Part shown: one piece after another, positions 9,166-17,076 of the stretch
How the letters are laid out: the number at the start of each line of letters is the position of its first letter
Position numbering within the stretch: the stretch's first letter is position 1
Assembly (NCBI RefSeq): GCF_004216575.1
Contig: NZ_SGWW01000002.1
Span: forward strand, 434,001-498,000
Length of the DNA: 64,000 bases
Reading direction: 5' to 3'
Origin: Microcella putealis
GTDB taxonomy: Bacteria > Actinomycetota > Actinomycetes > Actinomycetales > Microbacteriaceae
Translations under genes and position numbers: made by a program
Notes under the pieces: model-generated
Told to the model about the DNA's origin: nothing
What the model saw: the letters and a program-made list of their open reading frames with translations, nothing else
Database searches by the model: none

Positions 9166-10298
9166 CGAGACTCCTCCATGATTGTGACGGTGCCATCGGA
9201 GTCTGCGTCGAGGCTGAAGAAGGACGTACCGCTAGCCGTCGGAATGCCGAGGGTGATGCCGTCGCGGCGGAAGACCTCAACGGGCACGCAGTTGTCGGAA
9301 AACTCGTCGAGCGCCAGAACGCCGACGCAGACCAGCGGGTTCTCGGCGCTGCCCCCGTGAATGCTAGCGAAGACGCGCGCGGTGCCGAGCTCGCTCGTGG
9401 TCAACTCGCCGATCTGCGCCGGCCCGAGCGACGGCGGGGGCACCACGTCAACGAGCAGGGCCACTGCCTCGGGTGCCACCTCGAGCTCGGCGAGCGTCTC
9501 GGCGAGCCGCAGGTCGTCGCCCGCCGCGCGCTGCGCCTCGCTGAAGGCGTCTCCGGCGGCCGCCGCGATCTCGGCCGACATGTCGGTCACGGTCGCCGGG
9601 CCCCGCGGACCCCACTCGACGGCGATCACCCGCGTGAAGTCGGGAATGCCGCTCGCCGAGACGGAGGTCACGTCGTACCCGATCACCGAGCCCGAGAGTC
9701 CGTTCTCGCGGAACACCGTCTCGGGCGTGCACGTCGTCGGAATGAACTGCACGTTCTCTGCCCACCCGCTGAGACAGATCTGGGGGCCCAAGGCCGATGA
9801 GCCGAAAAGAACGCCCGACTCGGTGCGCACGCCGTAAATGTCGACGTCGCCGACCGTGCCGATGAGGCGCGACTCGCCCGGCAGTCCCGACCCGAACTGA
9901 TCGATCGGCGGTGCGTCGGCCTCGGATTCTTCGCGCTCGAACACGGCTAGTGAGTCGTCGGCGAGTGTGGGAATGAGTCGCTCGTAGGCGATCGCGGCGC
10001 CCGCCCCGACGACGAGGCCGCCGACGAGCAGTGCTGCGCCGATGCGCCGAGAGCGTGTCCACCAGCCTGTGGGGTCGTCGTCGTCGAGCTCGACCGTGTC
10101 GGCGCTCGCCGCGGGCTCGTCGGCGGGTGCGGCTGCGGGCAGCAGGGCCTCGGCCCCGCGGGCGTGGTCGCCGCGGTCGGCGAGGATGCGCGCGGCGCGC
10201 TGGGCGCGCATCCGTTCGCTTTCGGAATCGGCGCGCCCGTACGCGATGCCGCGGAGGGTCGCGTCGTCGAGGGTGTCGAGAGTGGGGTCGTCGGTCAT
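9162..10298 (-). CDS. membrane-anchored hypothetical protein, paralogue 3 of 5
   Basis: 378 residues, closest to paralogue 2. N-terminal 'LDDATLRGIAYGRADSE' and 'RMRAQRAARILADR', a linker of about 45 residues, 'WWTRSRRIGAALLVGGLVVG' as the membrane segment, then a two-fold Cys-containing ectodomain ('GPQICLSGWAENVQFIPTTC', 'NPLVCVGVLALDEFSDNC'). 'AVEWGPRG' is shared with paralogues 2 and 5. The gene overlaps paralogues 2 and 4 by four bases on each side. Function unknown. Confidence 0.82.
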   Translation of the reverse strand: MTDDPTLDTLDDATLRGIAYGRADSESERMRAQRAARILADRGDHARGAEALLPAAAPADEPAASADTVELDDDDPTGWWTRSRRIGAALLVGGLVVGAGAAIAYERLIPTLADDSLAVFEREESEADAPPIDQFGSGLPGESRLIGTVGDVDIYGVRTESGVLFGSSALGPQICLSGWAENVQFIPTTCTPETVFRENGLSGSVIGYDVTSVSASGIPDFTRVIAVEWGPRGPATVTDMSAEIAAAAGDAFSEAQRAAGDDLRLAETLAELEVAPEAVALLVDVVPPPSLGPAQIGELTTSELGTARVFASIHGGSAENPLVCVGVLALDEFSDNCVPVEVFRRDGITLGIPTASGTSFFSLDADSDGTVTIMEESR

Positions 10299-11203
10299 TC
10301 GGGGCGGCTCCTGGTGGTGTCGACGCCGACGCCTCCCATGGGCATCGCGGTCAGGACGATGACTCCGCCCTCGCGGCTCGGCACCTCGACGTCGAGGCCG
10401 TCATCGCGGAACGCCGCCATGGTCGTGCAGGCGGGCGGGAAGAGATCGCTGTTGACACGGCCGGTGAGACACACGTCGCGGGGCTGGCCGGGCTGCGTAC
10501 CCGGGTGCACGCTGAGGTAGCTGGCCGTGACGTTGCCGGCGCCGCTGCTCTCGCTCATGCGCACCGGCCCAAGTTCAGGTTCGGACAGGTACTCGGCGAG
10601 AAACGCCTCCACCTCGGGGTCGATGAGAGAGCCGCGGAGTCCGCTGATGAGAGGGATGTCGAGCCCGGCGTCTCGCTCCGCGTCGGTGTAGAGATCGTCG
10701 GGGGCAATCACGATCTCGTCGGTGACGTCGCTCACCTCGATGTCTCCCGACGGATGCCACACGACGGTGAGCAGACGGTTGGTCGGGGCGACAGCGACGA
10801 GAAACGCGTCGGGGTTGTCGGCGCTGCCTGCCAACACGCCCCGAAGCCCCTGCTGCCGAAAAACCGACTCAGGCGTGCAGATGTCGGGTGTGTAGCGCAG
10901 GCCCGGAGCCTCGGCCACGATGCACACCATGGGCCCGGCCGACTGAACCCCAATGGACAGGTCGATGGTGCTGCGCACGGCGTAGACGTCGGTATCGCCC
11001 ACGGTGGCGACGAGGCGTGTGTCAAGGATGTCGTCGGCGGGGTAGAGAGATTGGACCCACTGGTCGGCCGCGCGGGGCTCGCCAGTGAAGACCGACAGGG
11101 CGGGGGTGGGCGCGAACCCGGCAAGCCTCTCGCTCGACAGCCCCAGGCCGACGCCGATGACGAGGCCCGCAGCAATCGCCGCGATCACAGCGCCCTTCGC
11201 CAT
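10295..11203 (-). CDS. membrane-anchored hypothetical protein, paralogue 4 of 5, without cytoplasmic domain
   Basis: 302 residues. It starts directly at the transmembrane helix ('MAKGAVIAAIAAGLVIGVGL'), so the roughly 100-residue N-terminal region with the 'AYGRADSE' motif present in paralogues 1, 2, 3 and 5 is absent. The ectodomain is full length with both Cys-pair halves ('GPMVCIVAEAPGLRYTPDIC', 'RDVCLTGRVNSDLFPPAC'). The start ATG overlaps the stop of paralogue 5 in TGATG. The N-terminal hydrophobic segment could now act as an uncleaved signal anchor. Confidence 0.8.
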   Translation of the reverse strand: MAKGAVIAAIAAGLVIGVGLGLSSERLAGFAPTPALSVFTGEPRAADQWVQSLYPADDILDTRLVATVGDTDVYAVRSTIDLSIGVQSAGPMVCIVAEAPGLRYTPDICTPESVFRQQGLRGVLAGSADNPDAFLVAVAPTNRLLTVVWHPSGDIEVSDVTDEIVIAPDDLYTDAERDAGLDIPLISGLRGSLIDPEVEAFLAEYLSEPELGPVRMSESSGAGNVTASYLSVHPGTQPGQPRDVCLTGRVNSDLFPPACTTMAAFRDDGLDVEVPSREGGVIVLTAMPMGGVGVDTTRSRPE

Positions 11204-11934
11204 CAGTTCGTCGCCCCAGTCGACACGAGGGTCGCCGTCGCCTCACCGCGGGGCCCCCACTCGACCGCGATGGTGCGAACGTCGCCAGACCCGCTGTTCA
11301 GCCCACCGAACGGTGACTCGTACAACACGCCCGCGATTCCCTGTGACTCGAAGACGGCGATCGGGACGCACTGCGGAGTGAAGAACTGCTCGTCGGCAGA
11401 TCTCGCCGTGAGGCACACGCGCTCGCCGACGTCGCTGCGCACGATCTCGCTGTCAACGGGAAGAATCTCGGCGTACACGACCACGTCGTCAACGGTCGCG
11501 ATCTCGCGAACCTCCGAGCGCGCATCCCCCTCGATGCCGGGAAATATGGTGGATGCCGCCGCCTCGTCGTCCGTCGGCGCCCGGTCAAAGATGGTGAGGG
11601 AGTCGGCGGCGAGCGTGTCGCTCACGCGGTCAATGGCGACGCCGAGGAGGGTTCCCACCCCGATGCTCGCAAGCCCGGCGGCCGCCGCGATGCGACGAGT
11701 ACGGGTCCACCACGGGCCGGGATCATCATCAGCGTCGTCGAACTCGCTCGGCTCGGCGCGGTCGGCACCTGACCCGGGGGCTACGGGCGGGGGTGCCGGG
11801 GGATACCGCAGCGCGAGTTCACGCGCGGCGGCCTCACGGCTGACACCGCCCGCAGTCTCGGCGCGCCCGTAGGCGATGCCGCGGAGGGTCGCGTCGTCGA
11901 GCGCCGCCAGCGCGTCGTCGCGATCCGGTTCCAT
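11203..11934 (-). CDS. membrane-anchored hypothetical protein, paralogue 5 of 5, C-terminally shortened
   Basis: 243 residues from ATG; first gene of the run. It has the N-terminal motif 'LDDATLRGIAYGRAE', a Pro-rich linker, 'PWWTRTRRIAAAAGLASIGV' as the membrane segment and only the first half of the ectodomain ('GERVCLTARSADEQFFTPQC', 'VEWGPRG'). It stops about 10 residues after 'VEWGPRG', where paralogue 3 continues for roughly 140 more. Together with the N-terminally short paralogue 4 directly downstream, this looks like a deletion across the junction of two full-length genes. Transcribed divergently from parA. Confidence 0.8.
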   Translation of the reverse strand: MEPDRDDALAALDDATLRGIAYGRAETAGGVSREAAARELALRYPPAPPPVAPGSGADRAEPSEFDDADDDPGPWWTRTRRIAAAAGLASIGVGTLLGVAIDRVSDTLAADSLTIFDRAPTDDEAAASTIFPGIEGDARSEVREIATVDDVVVYAEILPVDSEIVRSDVGERVCLTARSADEQFFTPQCVPIAVFESQGIAGVLYESPFGGLNSGSGDVRTIAVEWGPRGEATATLVSTGATN

Positions 11935-12019
11935 GAGGGTCAGTCAATCACGGGGGTGGACCGACCGGGAGACTCAACTCACGCGGCCCGTCGTGCCCGG
12001 AGGAAACCCGCGTGAACAC

Positions 12020-12025
12020 TAGACT
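12020..12025 (+). promoter_or_regulatory. -10 box of a leaderless parA promoter
   Basis: TAGACT ends 8 bases before the ATG of parA, with no Shine-Dalgarno sequence between. The bases AGGAGG at 12000 lie too far upstream to serve this start. Confidence 0.5.
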
Positions 12026-12033
12026 TCACTGCC

Positions 12034-12921
12034 ATGAGCGGCGACCAGCACGAGGCATCAGAACTCCCCGGAATGCCCGACATGCTGCCCGGCCCGACGG
12101 GCCGACCCCTGCGCACCTTCCCCGAGCCGGCACCGCTGAGCAGCCACGGCCCCGCGCGCATCATCGCGCTGTGCAACCAGAAGGGCGGCGTCGGCAAGAC
12201 GACCACCACCATCAGCCTGGGAGCGGCGCTCGCCGAGTACGGCCGCCGGGTTCTCGCGATCGACTTCGACCCGCAGGGCGCCCTGTCGGCGGGCCTCGGC
12301 GTCGCGAGCCACGACGTGCCGACGATCTACGACCTCTTGATCGGCCGCGAGAAAGACATTCGCCAGACGATCCAGTCGACGTCGACGCCCGGTCTCGACG
12401 TCGTGCCCGCCAACATTGACCTGTCGGCCGCCGAGGTGCACCTCGTGAACGAGGTCGCCCGCGAGCAAATTCTCGCCCGCGTGCTGCGGCCCGTACTCGA
12501 CGAGTACGACGTGATCTTGGTCGACTGCCAGCCGAGCCTCGGCCTGCTCACCGTGAACGCGCTCACGGCGGCGCACGGCGTGCTGATCCCGCTCGAGTGC
12601 GAGTACTTTGCCCTGCGCGGCGTCGCCCTGCTGGTTGAGACGATCGAGAAGGTCAAAGACCGCCTGAACCCGGCGCTCGAGCTCGACGCGATTCTCGCCA
12701 CCATGTACGACTCGCGCACGCTGCACTCGCGCGAGGTGCTGCAGCGCGTCGTCGACGCGTTCGGCGACTCGGTGCTCGAGACCGTGATTGGCCGCACCGT
12801 GAAGTTTCCCGACGCGACCGTCGCCGGCACGCCCATCACGACGTTCGCGCCCGACCACCCGGCCGCCGGCGCCTACCGCCAGCTGGCACGGGAGCTGATC
12901 GCCCGTGGCCACGCCGCCTGA
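12034..12921 (+). CDS. parA: ParA/Soj-family partition ATPase
   Basis: 295 residues. Deviant Walker A 'NQKGGVGKTTTTIS' at about residue 48, 'FDPQGALSAGLG' (Walker A' region) and 'VILVDCQPSLGLLTVNAL' (Walker B region) mark a ParA/MinD ATPase. An N-terminal extension of about 40 residues precedes the fold. It lies directly upstream of scpA and overlaps it by 17 bases, so it belongs to the segregation/condensation operon. In actinobacteria this ParA paralogue is separate from the parAB pair near oriC; no parB is present here. Symbol given for the family, not for the origin-proximal gene. Confidence 0.9.
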   Translation: MSGDQHEASELPGMPDMLPGPTGRPLRTFPEPAPLSSHGPARIIALCNQKGGVGKTTTTISLGAALAEYGRRVLAIDFDPQGALSAGLGVASHDVPTIYDLLIGREKDIRQTIQSTSTPGLDVVPANIDLSAAEVHLVNEVAREQILARVLRPVLDEYDVILVDCQPSLGLLTVNALTAAHGVLIPLECEYFALRGVALLVETIEKVKDRLNPALELDAILATMYDSRTLHSREVLQRVVDAFGDSVLETVIGRTVKFPDATVAGTPITTFAPDHPAAGAYRQLARELIARGHAA

Positions 12922-13771
12922 CGCGACGATCGAGGTCACTGACGGCGCGGATGCTGCGCTCGCGCCCCCGACGGACGTTGCGGATGCGCCGAGCGGCTTC
13001 CGCGTCTCCGTCGCCGACTTCGACGGCCCCTTCGACCTGCTGCTGAGCCTCATCACGAAGCGCGAGCTCGACATCACCGAGGTGTCGCTCTCGGCCGTCA
13101 CCGACGAGTTCATTTCTTACCTGCGTCAGCTTGAGGGCGCCGACCGCCTCGACGAGGCCAGCGAATTTCTCGTCGTCGCCGCCACCCTGCTCGACCTGAA
13201 GATCGCAAGCCTCTTGCCCCAGGGCGAGCTCGTCGACGCCGAAGACGTCGCCCTGCTCGAGGCCCGCGACCTGCTGTTCGCGCGCCTCTTGCAGTACCGC
13301 GCGTTCAAACAGGTGAGCGCCTGGTTCGCCGAACGCATCGCCGCCGAGACCGCTCGGCACGTGCGCAGCGTGCGGCTCGAAGACCGTTTTCGCCAGAAAG
13401 AGCCCGAACTGCGCTGGACGACGAGCCTCGACGACTTCGCGGCGCTTGCGTTGCTCGCCTTCACCCCGAGAGAGCTGCCCAGTGTCGGGCTCGACCACCT
13501 GCACGCCCCGCTCGTCTCGATTCGCGAGCAGGCCGCGCACGTCGTGGGCCTCCTGCGCTCGGGCGAGCCCCTCACCTTCCGCCAGCTGATCGCCGGCGCC
13601 GAGCAGAAGGGCGTCGTCGTCGCCCGATTCCTCGCCCTACTCGAGCTGTACCGCCACGCGGCGGTCAGCTTCGAACAGCTCGAGCCGCTCGGCGAGCTGA
13701 CCGTGCGCTGGAGCGCCGAGCACTGGAGCGACGAAAACCTCGTGAACCTGGGAGCCGACTATGGCCAGTGA
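12905..13771 (+). CDS. scpA: segregation and condensation protein A
   Basis: 288 residues from GTG at 12905. Kleisin subunit that bridges the SMC heads in bacterial condensin. The typical start of the conserved part, 'FDGPFDLLLSLITKRELDI', begins near residue 38 after an acidic N-terminal extension. The C-terminal winged helix is near residues 210-260 ('EPLTFRQLIAGAEQKGVVV'). It overlaps parA upstream and scpB downstream (11 bases), so the three are translationally coupled. Confidence 0.95.
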   Translation: MATPPDATIEVTDGADAALAPPTDVADAPSGFRVSVADFDGPFDLLLSLITKRELDITEVSLSAVTDEFISYLRQLEGADRLDEASEFLVVAATLLDLKIASLLPQGELVDAEDVALLEARDLLFARLLQYRAFKQVSAWFAERIAAETARHVRSVRLEDRFRQKEPELRWTTSLDDFAALALLAFTPRELPSVGLDHLHAPLVSIREQAAHVVGLLRSGEPLTFRQLIAGAEQKGVVVARFLALLELYRHAAVSFEQLEPLGELTVRWSAEHWSDENLVNLGADYGQ

Positions 13772-14405
13772 GACCCTGACCGACACCGCAGCTGCCCCCG
13801 ACGGCACCGACACGACGCCCGAGCGGGGCCTGCCCGACGGCGTCGAGCTCGCCCGCGCCCTCGAGGCGATCCTGATGGTGGTCGACGAGCCGCAAAGCGT
13901 GGTCGGTCTCGCGAGCGCGGTGGGCCGTCCGGTGAAAGAGGTGCGCGCATCCATCGCCGAGTTGGTCGCCGACTACGACGGCGAGCCCGCCGCCGACGGA
14001 ACGCCCCGACCGCGCCGCGGCTTCGAGCTGCGCGAGGTCGGCGGCGGCTGGCGCATCTACGTGCGCAGCGAGCTCGACGCGGTCGTGCGCGACTTCGTGC
14101 ACACCCAGACTCCCGCGAAGCTGTCGCAGGCGGCGCTCGAGACGCTCGCGGTGATCGCCTACAAGCAGCCCATTTCGCGCGGAGCCGTGGCGAGCATCCG
14201 CGCCGTCAACGTCGACTCGGTCGTGCGCACCCTGCTCGGCCGCGGGCTCATCACCGAGGCCTACACCGACTCGGAGACCGGCGCGATTCACTACGAGACG
14301 ACCGAGCTCTTGCTCACACAGCTCGGCATCAACTCGCTCGACGAGCTGCCGCCGATCTCGCCGCTGCTCGACGACGGACGGGACGGCTTCGACGATGTCC
14401 GATAA
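13761..14405 (+). CDS. scpB: segregation and condensation protein B
   Basis: 214 residues. Binds ScpA in the condensin complex through tandem winged-helix domains. Characteristic segments are 'ELARALEAILMVVDEPQS' near the start, 'GWRIYVRSELDAVVRDFV', and 'LSQAALETLAVIAYKQPIS' followed by 'RGAVASIRAVNVDSVV', the hallmark of the family. Overlaps scpA by 11 bases and rluB by 11 bases. Confidence 0.95.
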   Translation: MASETLTDTAAAPDGTDTTPERGLPDGVELARALEAILMVVDEPQSVVGLASAVGRPVKEVRASIAELVADYDGEPAADGTPRPRRGFELREVGGGWRIYVRSELDAVVRDFVHTQTPAKLSQAALETLAVIAYKQPISRGAVASIRAVNVDSVVRTLLGRGLITEAYTDSETGAIHYETTELLLTQLGINSLDELPPISPLLDDGRDGFDDVR

Positions 14406-15234
14406 GGATGCGCGCGGCGGCGCGTTCGAGATTCCGCCGTGGGACGACGCGGCAGCCCCCACGGGGGAGCGGCTACAGAAGGTCATGGCCGCGGCCGGGG
14501 TCGCCTCGCGCCGGGTCAGCGAACAGTACATCGAGGCGGGGCGGGTCACCGTCAACGGCGAGGTCGTCACCGAGCTCGGCCGCCGCATTGACCCCGAGAA
14601 CGATGAGATCGCCGTCGACGGCGTCGCCGTGCAGCTCGACCAGACGAAGCGCTACGTGATGCTGAACAAGCCGCGCGGCGTCGTCAGCACCATGAAAGAC
14701 GACCAGGGCCGGCCCGACCTGCGGCAGTACGCCGTGAAGTTCGAAGAGCGCCTCTACAACGTGGGCCGCCTCGACACCGACACCAGCGGGCTGCTGATGC
14801 TCACGAATGACGGGGAGCTTGCGAATGTGCTCGCGCATCCGAAATTCGGCGTTGAGAAGACGTACATCGCGAAGGTGCGCGGCGTCGTCGCGCCGAAGAC
14901 GCTGTCGCTGCTGAAGAAGGGCATCGAGCTCGAGGACGGGCCGATCGCGGCCGACGCCGCCAAGCTGCTCGGCAGCCCGCAGAACGGCTTCAGCATGGTC
15001 GAGCTCACCCTGCACTCGGGGCGCAACCGCATCGTGCGGCGCATGATGGCCGAGGTCGGCCACCCCGTCGTCGAGCTCGTGCGCCGCCAGTTTGGGCCCC
15101 TGCATCTCGGCCCGCTGCCGCTGGGGCAGATGCGCGAACTCACTACAGTGGAGCGCGGCGCGCTGCTGACGCTCGCCCGCGCGGCGCGCGACACGACCGC
15201 CGAGGCTAAGAGCAAGGGCAAGGGCTCCCGATGA
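14395..15234 (+). CDS. rluB: 23S rRNA pseudouridine synthase, RluB/RsuA family
   Basis: 279 residues. An S4 RNA-binding domain lies at about residues 25-85 ('LQKVMAAAGVASRRVSEQYI'). The RsuA-type catalytic domain follows, with the nucleophilic Asp in 'VGRLDTDTSGLLMLTNDGE' and 'SGRNRIVRRMMAEVGHPV' near the end. Position after scpB is standard in actinobacteria and Firmicutes. Assignment to RluB (large-subunit U2605) rather than RsuA comes from this context. The stop overlaps tyrA by four bases. Confidence 0.93.
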   Translation: MSDKDARGGAFEIPPWDDAAAPTGERLQKVMAAAGVASRRVSEQYIEAGRVTVNGEVVTELGRRIDPENDEIAVDGVAVQLDQTKRYVMLNKPRGVVSTMKDDQGRPDLRQYAVKFEERLYNVGRLDTDTSGLLMLTNDGELANVLAHPKFGVEKTYIAKVRGVVAPKTLSLLKKGIELEDGPIAADAAKLLGSPQNGFSMVELTLHSGRNRIVRRMMAEVGHPVVELVRRQFGPLHLGPLPLGQMRELTTVERGALLTLARAARDTTAEAKSKGKGSR

Positions 15235-16337
15235 CTGACCGACGACTGCAGAGCAGCGTGCGCATCGTCGGCGCCGGGCTGCTCGGCACGAGCATCGGCC
15301 TGGCGCTCACCGAGAAGGGTGTTGACGTCACCCTCGACGACCTGTCGCCGACGGCCGTGAAGCTCGCCGTCGACTACGGCGCGGGGCGCGCGGCGTCGGC
15401 GAATCGGGGCGAGCACGACCAGCCGGGCCTCATCGTCGTCTGCGTGCCGCCGGACGTGACCGCCGTGACGGTCGCCGGTGAGCTCACCGCGCATCCGGAT
15501 GCGCTGGTCACCGACGTCGCAAGCGTCAAGCAGAGCGTCTTGCGCGAGCTGATCGCGATGGGTGCCGATGTGAGCCGCTACCTCGGCACGCACCCCATGG
15601 CTGGCCGCGAGCGTGGCGGCCCCATCTCGGCGCGCAGCGACATGTTCGTCGGCCGTCCGTGGGTGCTCGCCGGCCACGACGGCATCACCTACAGCCGCGC
15701 CGGCGCCATCGAAGACCTGATTCTCGACGTGGGCGCCGTGCCGATCGAGATGTCGGTCGCCGACCACGACGCCTCGGTTGCCATGGTCAGCCATGTGCCG
15801 CAGCTGGTCGCGACCATGATGGCCGCGCGCCTCACGGGCGCCACGAACGGCGCCGTCGGCCTCGCCGGGCAGGGCCTGCGCGACGTGACCCGAATTGCCT
15901 CGAGCGACCCCGGGCTGTGGGTGCAGATTCTGGCCGCCAACGCCGCGCCCGTCGCCGAGATTCTGCGGGGGCTGCGCGATGACGTGGATTCCGCGATCGA
16001 GGCGCTCGAGCATCCGGATGCCCCGGGCGCACGCCGCACCATTGCCGACCTCATGGGTGCCGGCAATGCGGGGGTCGCGCGCATTCCGGGCAAACACGGG
16101 CAAGACCGCCGCTACGCCACCCTCGTCGTCATGATCGACGATACCCCCGGCCAGCTCGCGCGCCTGCTGACCGAGATCGGCGAGCTCGGCGTCAACATGG
16201 AAGACCTGCGGCTCGAGCACTCGCCCGGCGCCCCCGTGGGCTTCGCCGAAGTGTCGGTCGTGCCCGAGGCCGAGCAGCGGCTCGTCACCGAACTCGAGGC
16301 CCGCGGCTGGAAGATCGCCGCCGCCGGAACCGACTGA
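15231..16337 (+). CDS. tyrA: prephenate dehydrogenase with ACT domain
   Basis: 368 residues. Oxidatively decarboxylates prephenate to 4-hydroxyphenylpyruvate in tyrosine synthesis. The N-terminal Rossmann motif is 'VGAGLLGTSIGLAL'. 'GTHPMAGRERGGP' is the conserved substrate-side segment with the catalytic His. A C-terminal ACT domain (about residues 295-365, 'VMIDDTPGQLARLLTEIGEL') suggests tyrosine feedback control. Starts with an ATGA overlap on rluB and is followed by a 64-base gap before cmk. Confidence 0.95.
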   Translation: MTDRRLQSSVRIVGAGLLGTSIGLALTEKGVDVTLDDLSPTAVKLAVDYGAGRAASANRGEHDQPGLIVVCVPPDVTAVTVAGELTAHPDALVTDVASVKQSVLRELIAMGADVSRYLGTHPMAGRERGGPISARSDMFVGRPWVLAGHDGITYSRAGAIEDLILDVGAVPIEMSVADHDASVAMVSHVPQLVATMMAARLTGATNGAVGLAGQGLRDVTRIASSDPGLWVQILAANAAPVAEILRGLRDDVDSAIEALEHPDAPGARRTIADLMGAGNAGVARIPGKHGQDRRYATLVVMIDDTPGQLARLLTEIGELGVNMEDLRLEHSPGAPVGFAEVSVVPEAEQRLVTELEARGWKIAAAGTD

Positions 16338-16401
16338 CCCTGACCCCCGCAGCCCCACCCCCGTTACCCCCATACCCGCGTACCCCGTGAAGGAGTAGCC
16401 C

Positions 16402-17076
16402 GTGAGCGAGATCATCGTCGCCGTCGACGGACCGGCCGGAAGCGGCAAGTCGAGCGTGTCGAAGGAGGCCGCCCGCCGCCTCGGCTACGCCTACCTCGAC
16501 ACCGGCGCCGCCTACCGTGCGCTCGCCTGGCACTGCCTCGACGAGGGAATCGACGTCGAGAACGCGGATGCGGTGGCTGAGCGGGCGCGCAGCTTCGACT
16601 ACGCGACCGGCATGGACCCGGACCACTACTTCGTGCGGGTCGGGGGGGAGGACATCACCCCCGACATTCGTGAGCCGCGCGTGACCGCCGTCGTGTCGGC
16701 GGTGGCGCGGGTGTCGGAGGTGCGCGAGGCGCTCAACGCGATGTTCCGGCGGATGATGAGCGAGCATCCTCGCCCCGGTGTCATCGCGGAGGGACGCGAC
16801 ATCACGACCGTCGTCGCCCCGGATGCGCCGGTGCGGGTTCTCTTGACGGCCACCGAAGAGGCTAGAATTGCGCGACGGTCGGCCGAGGTGAGCGCCCAGA
16901 CGACCGAAGCGACCGCGCAGCAGCTGGCCTCGCGGGACCGCCAAGATTCCCGTGTCGTCGACTTTATGACGGCCGCCGACGGTGTGATCACGATTGATTC
17001 CACCGACATCGACTTCGAGCAGACGGTGCAAGCGCTCATCGACACCGTGCGCTCTGGACTGAGTACTGAGCAATGA
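16402..17076 (+). CDS. cmk: cytidylate kinase
   Basis: 224 residues from GTG. Phosphorylates CMP and dCMP. P-loop '[20 protein letters not shown]' is at residues 7-26; '[13 protein letters not shown]' (nucleotide monophosphate binding) and '[16 protein letters not shown]' follow. A good Shine-Dalgarno AAGGAG at 16389-16394 supports this start. The 3' end overlaps der by four bases, the usual cmk-der pair. Confidence 0.96.
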   Translation: MSEIIVAVDGPAGSGKSSVSKEAARRLGYAYLDTGAAYRALAWHCLDEGIDVENADAVAERARSFDYATGMDPDHYFVRVGGEDITPDIREPRVTAVVSAVARVSEVREALNAMFRRMMSEHPRPGVIAEGRDITTVVAPDAPVRVLLTATEEARIARRSAEVSAQTTEATAQQLASRDRQDSRVVDFMTAADGVITIDSTDIDFEQTVQALIDTVRSGLSTEQ

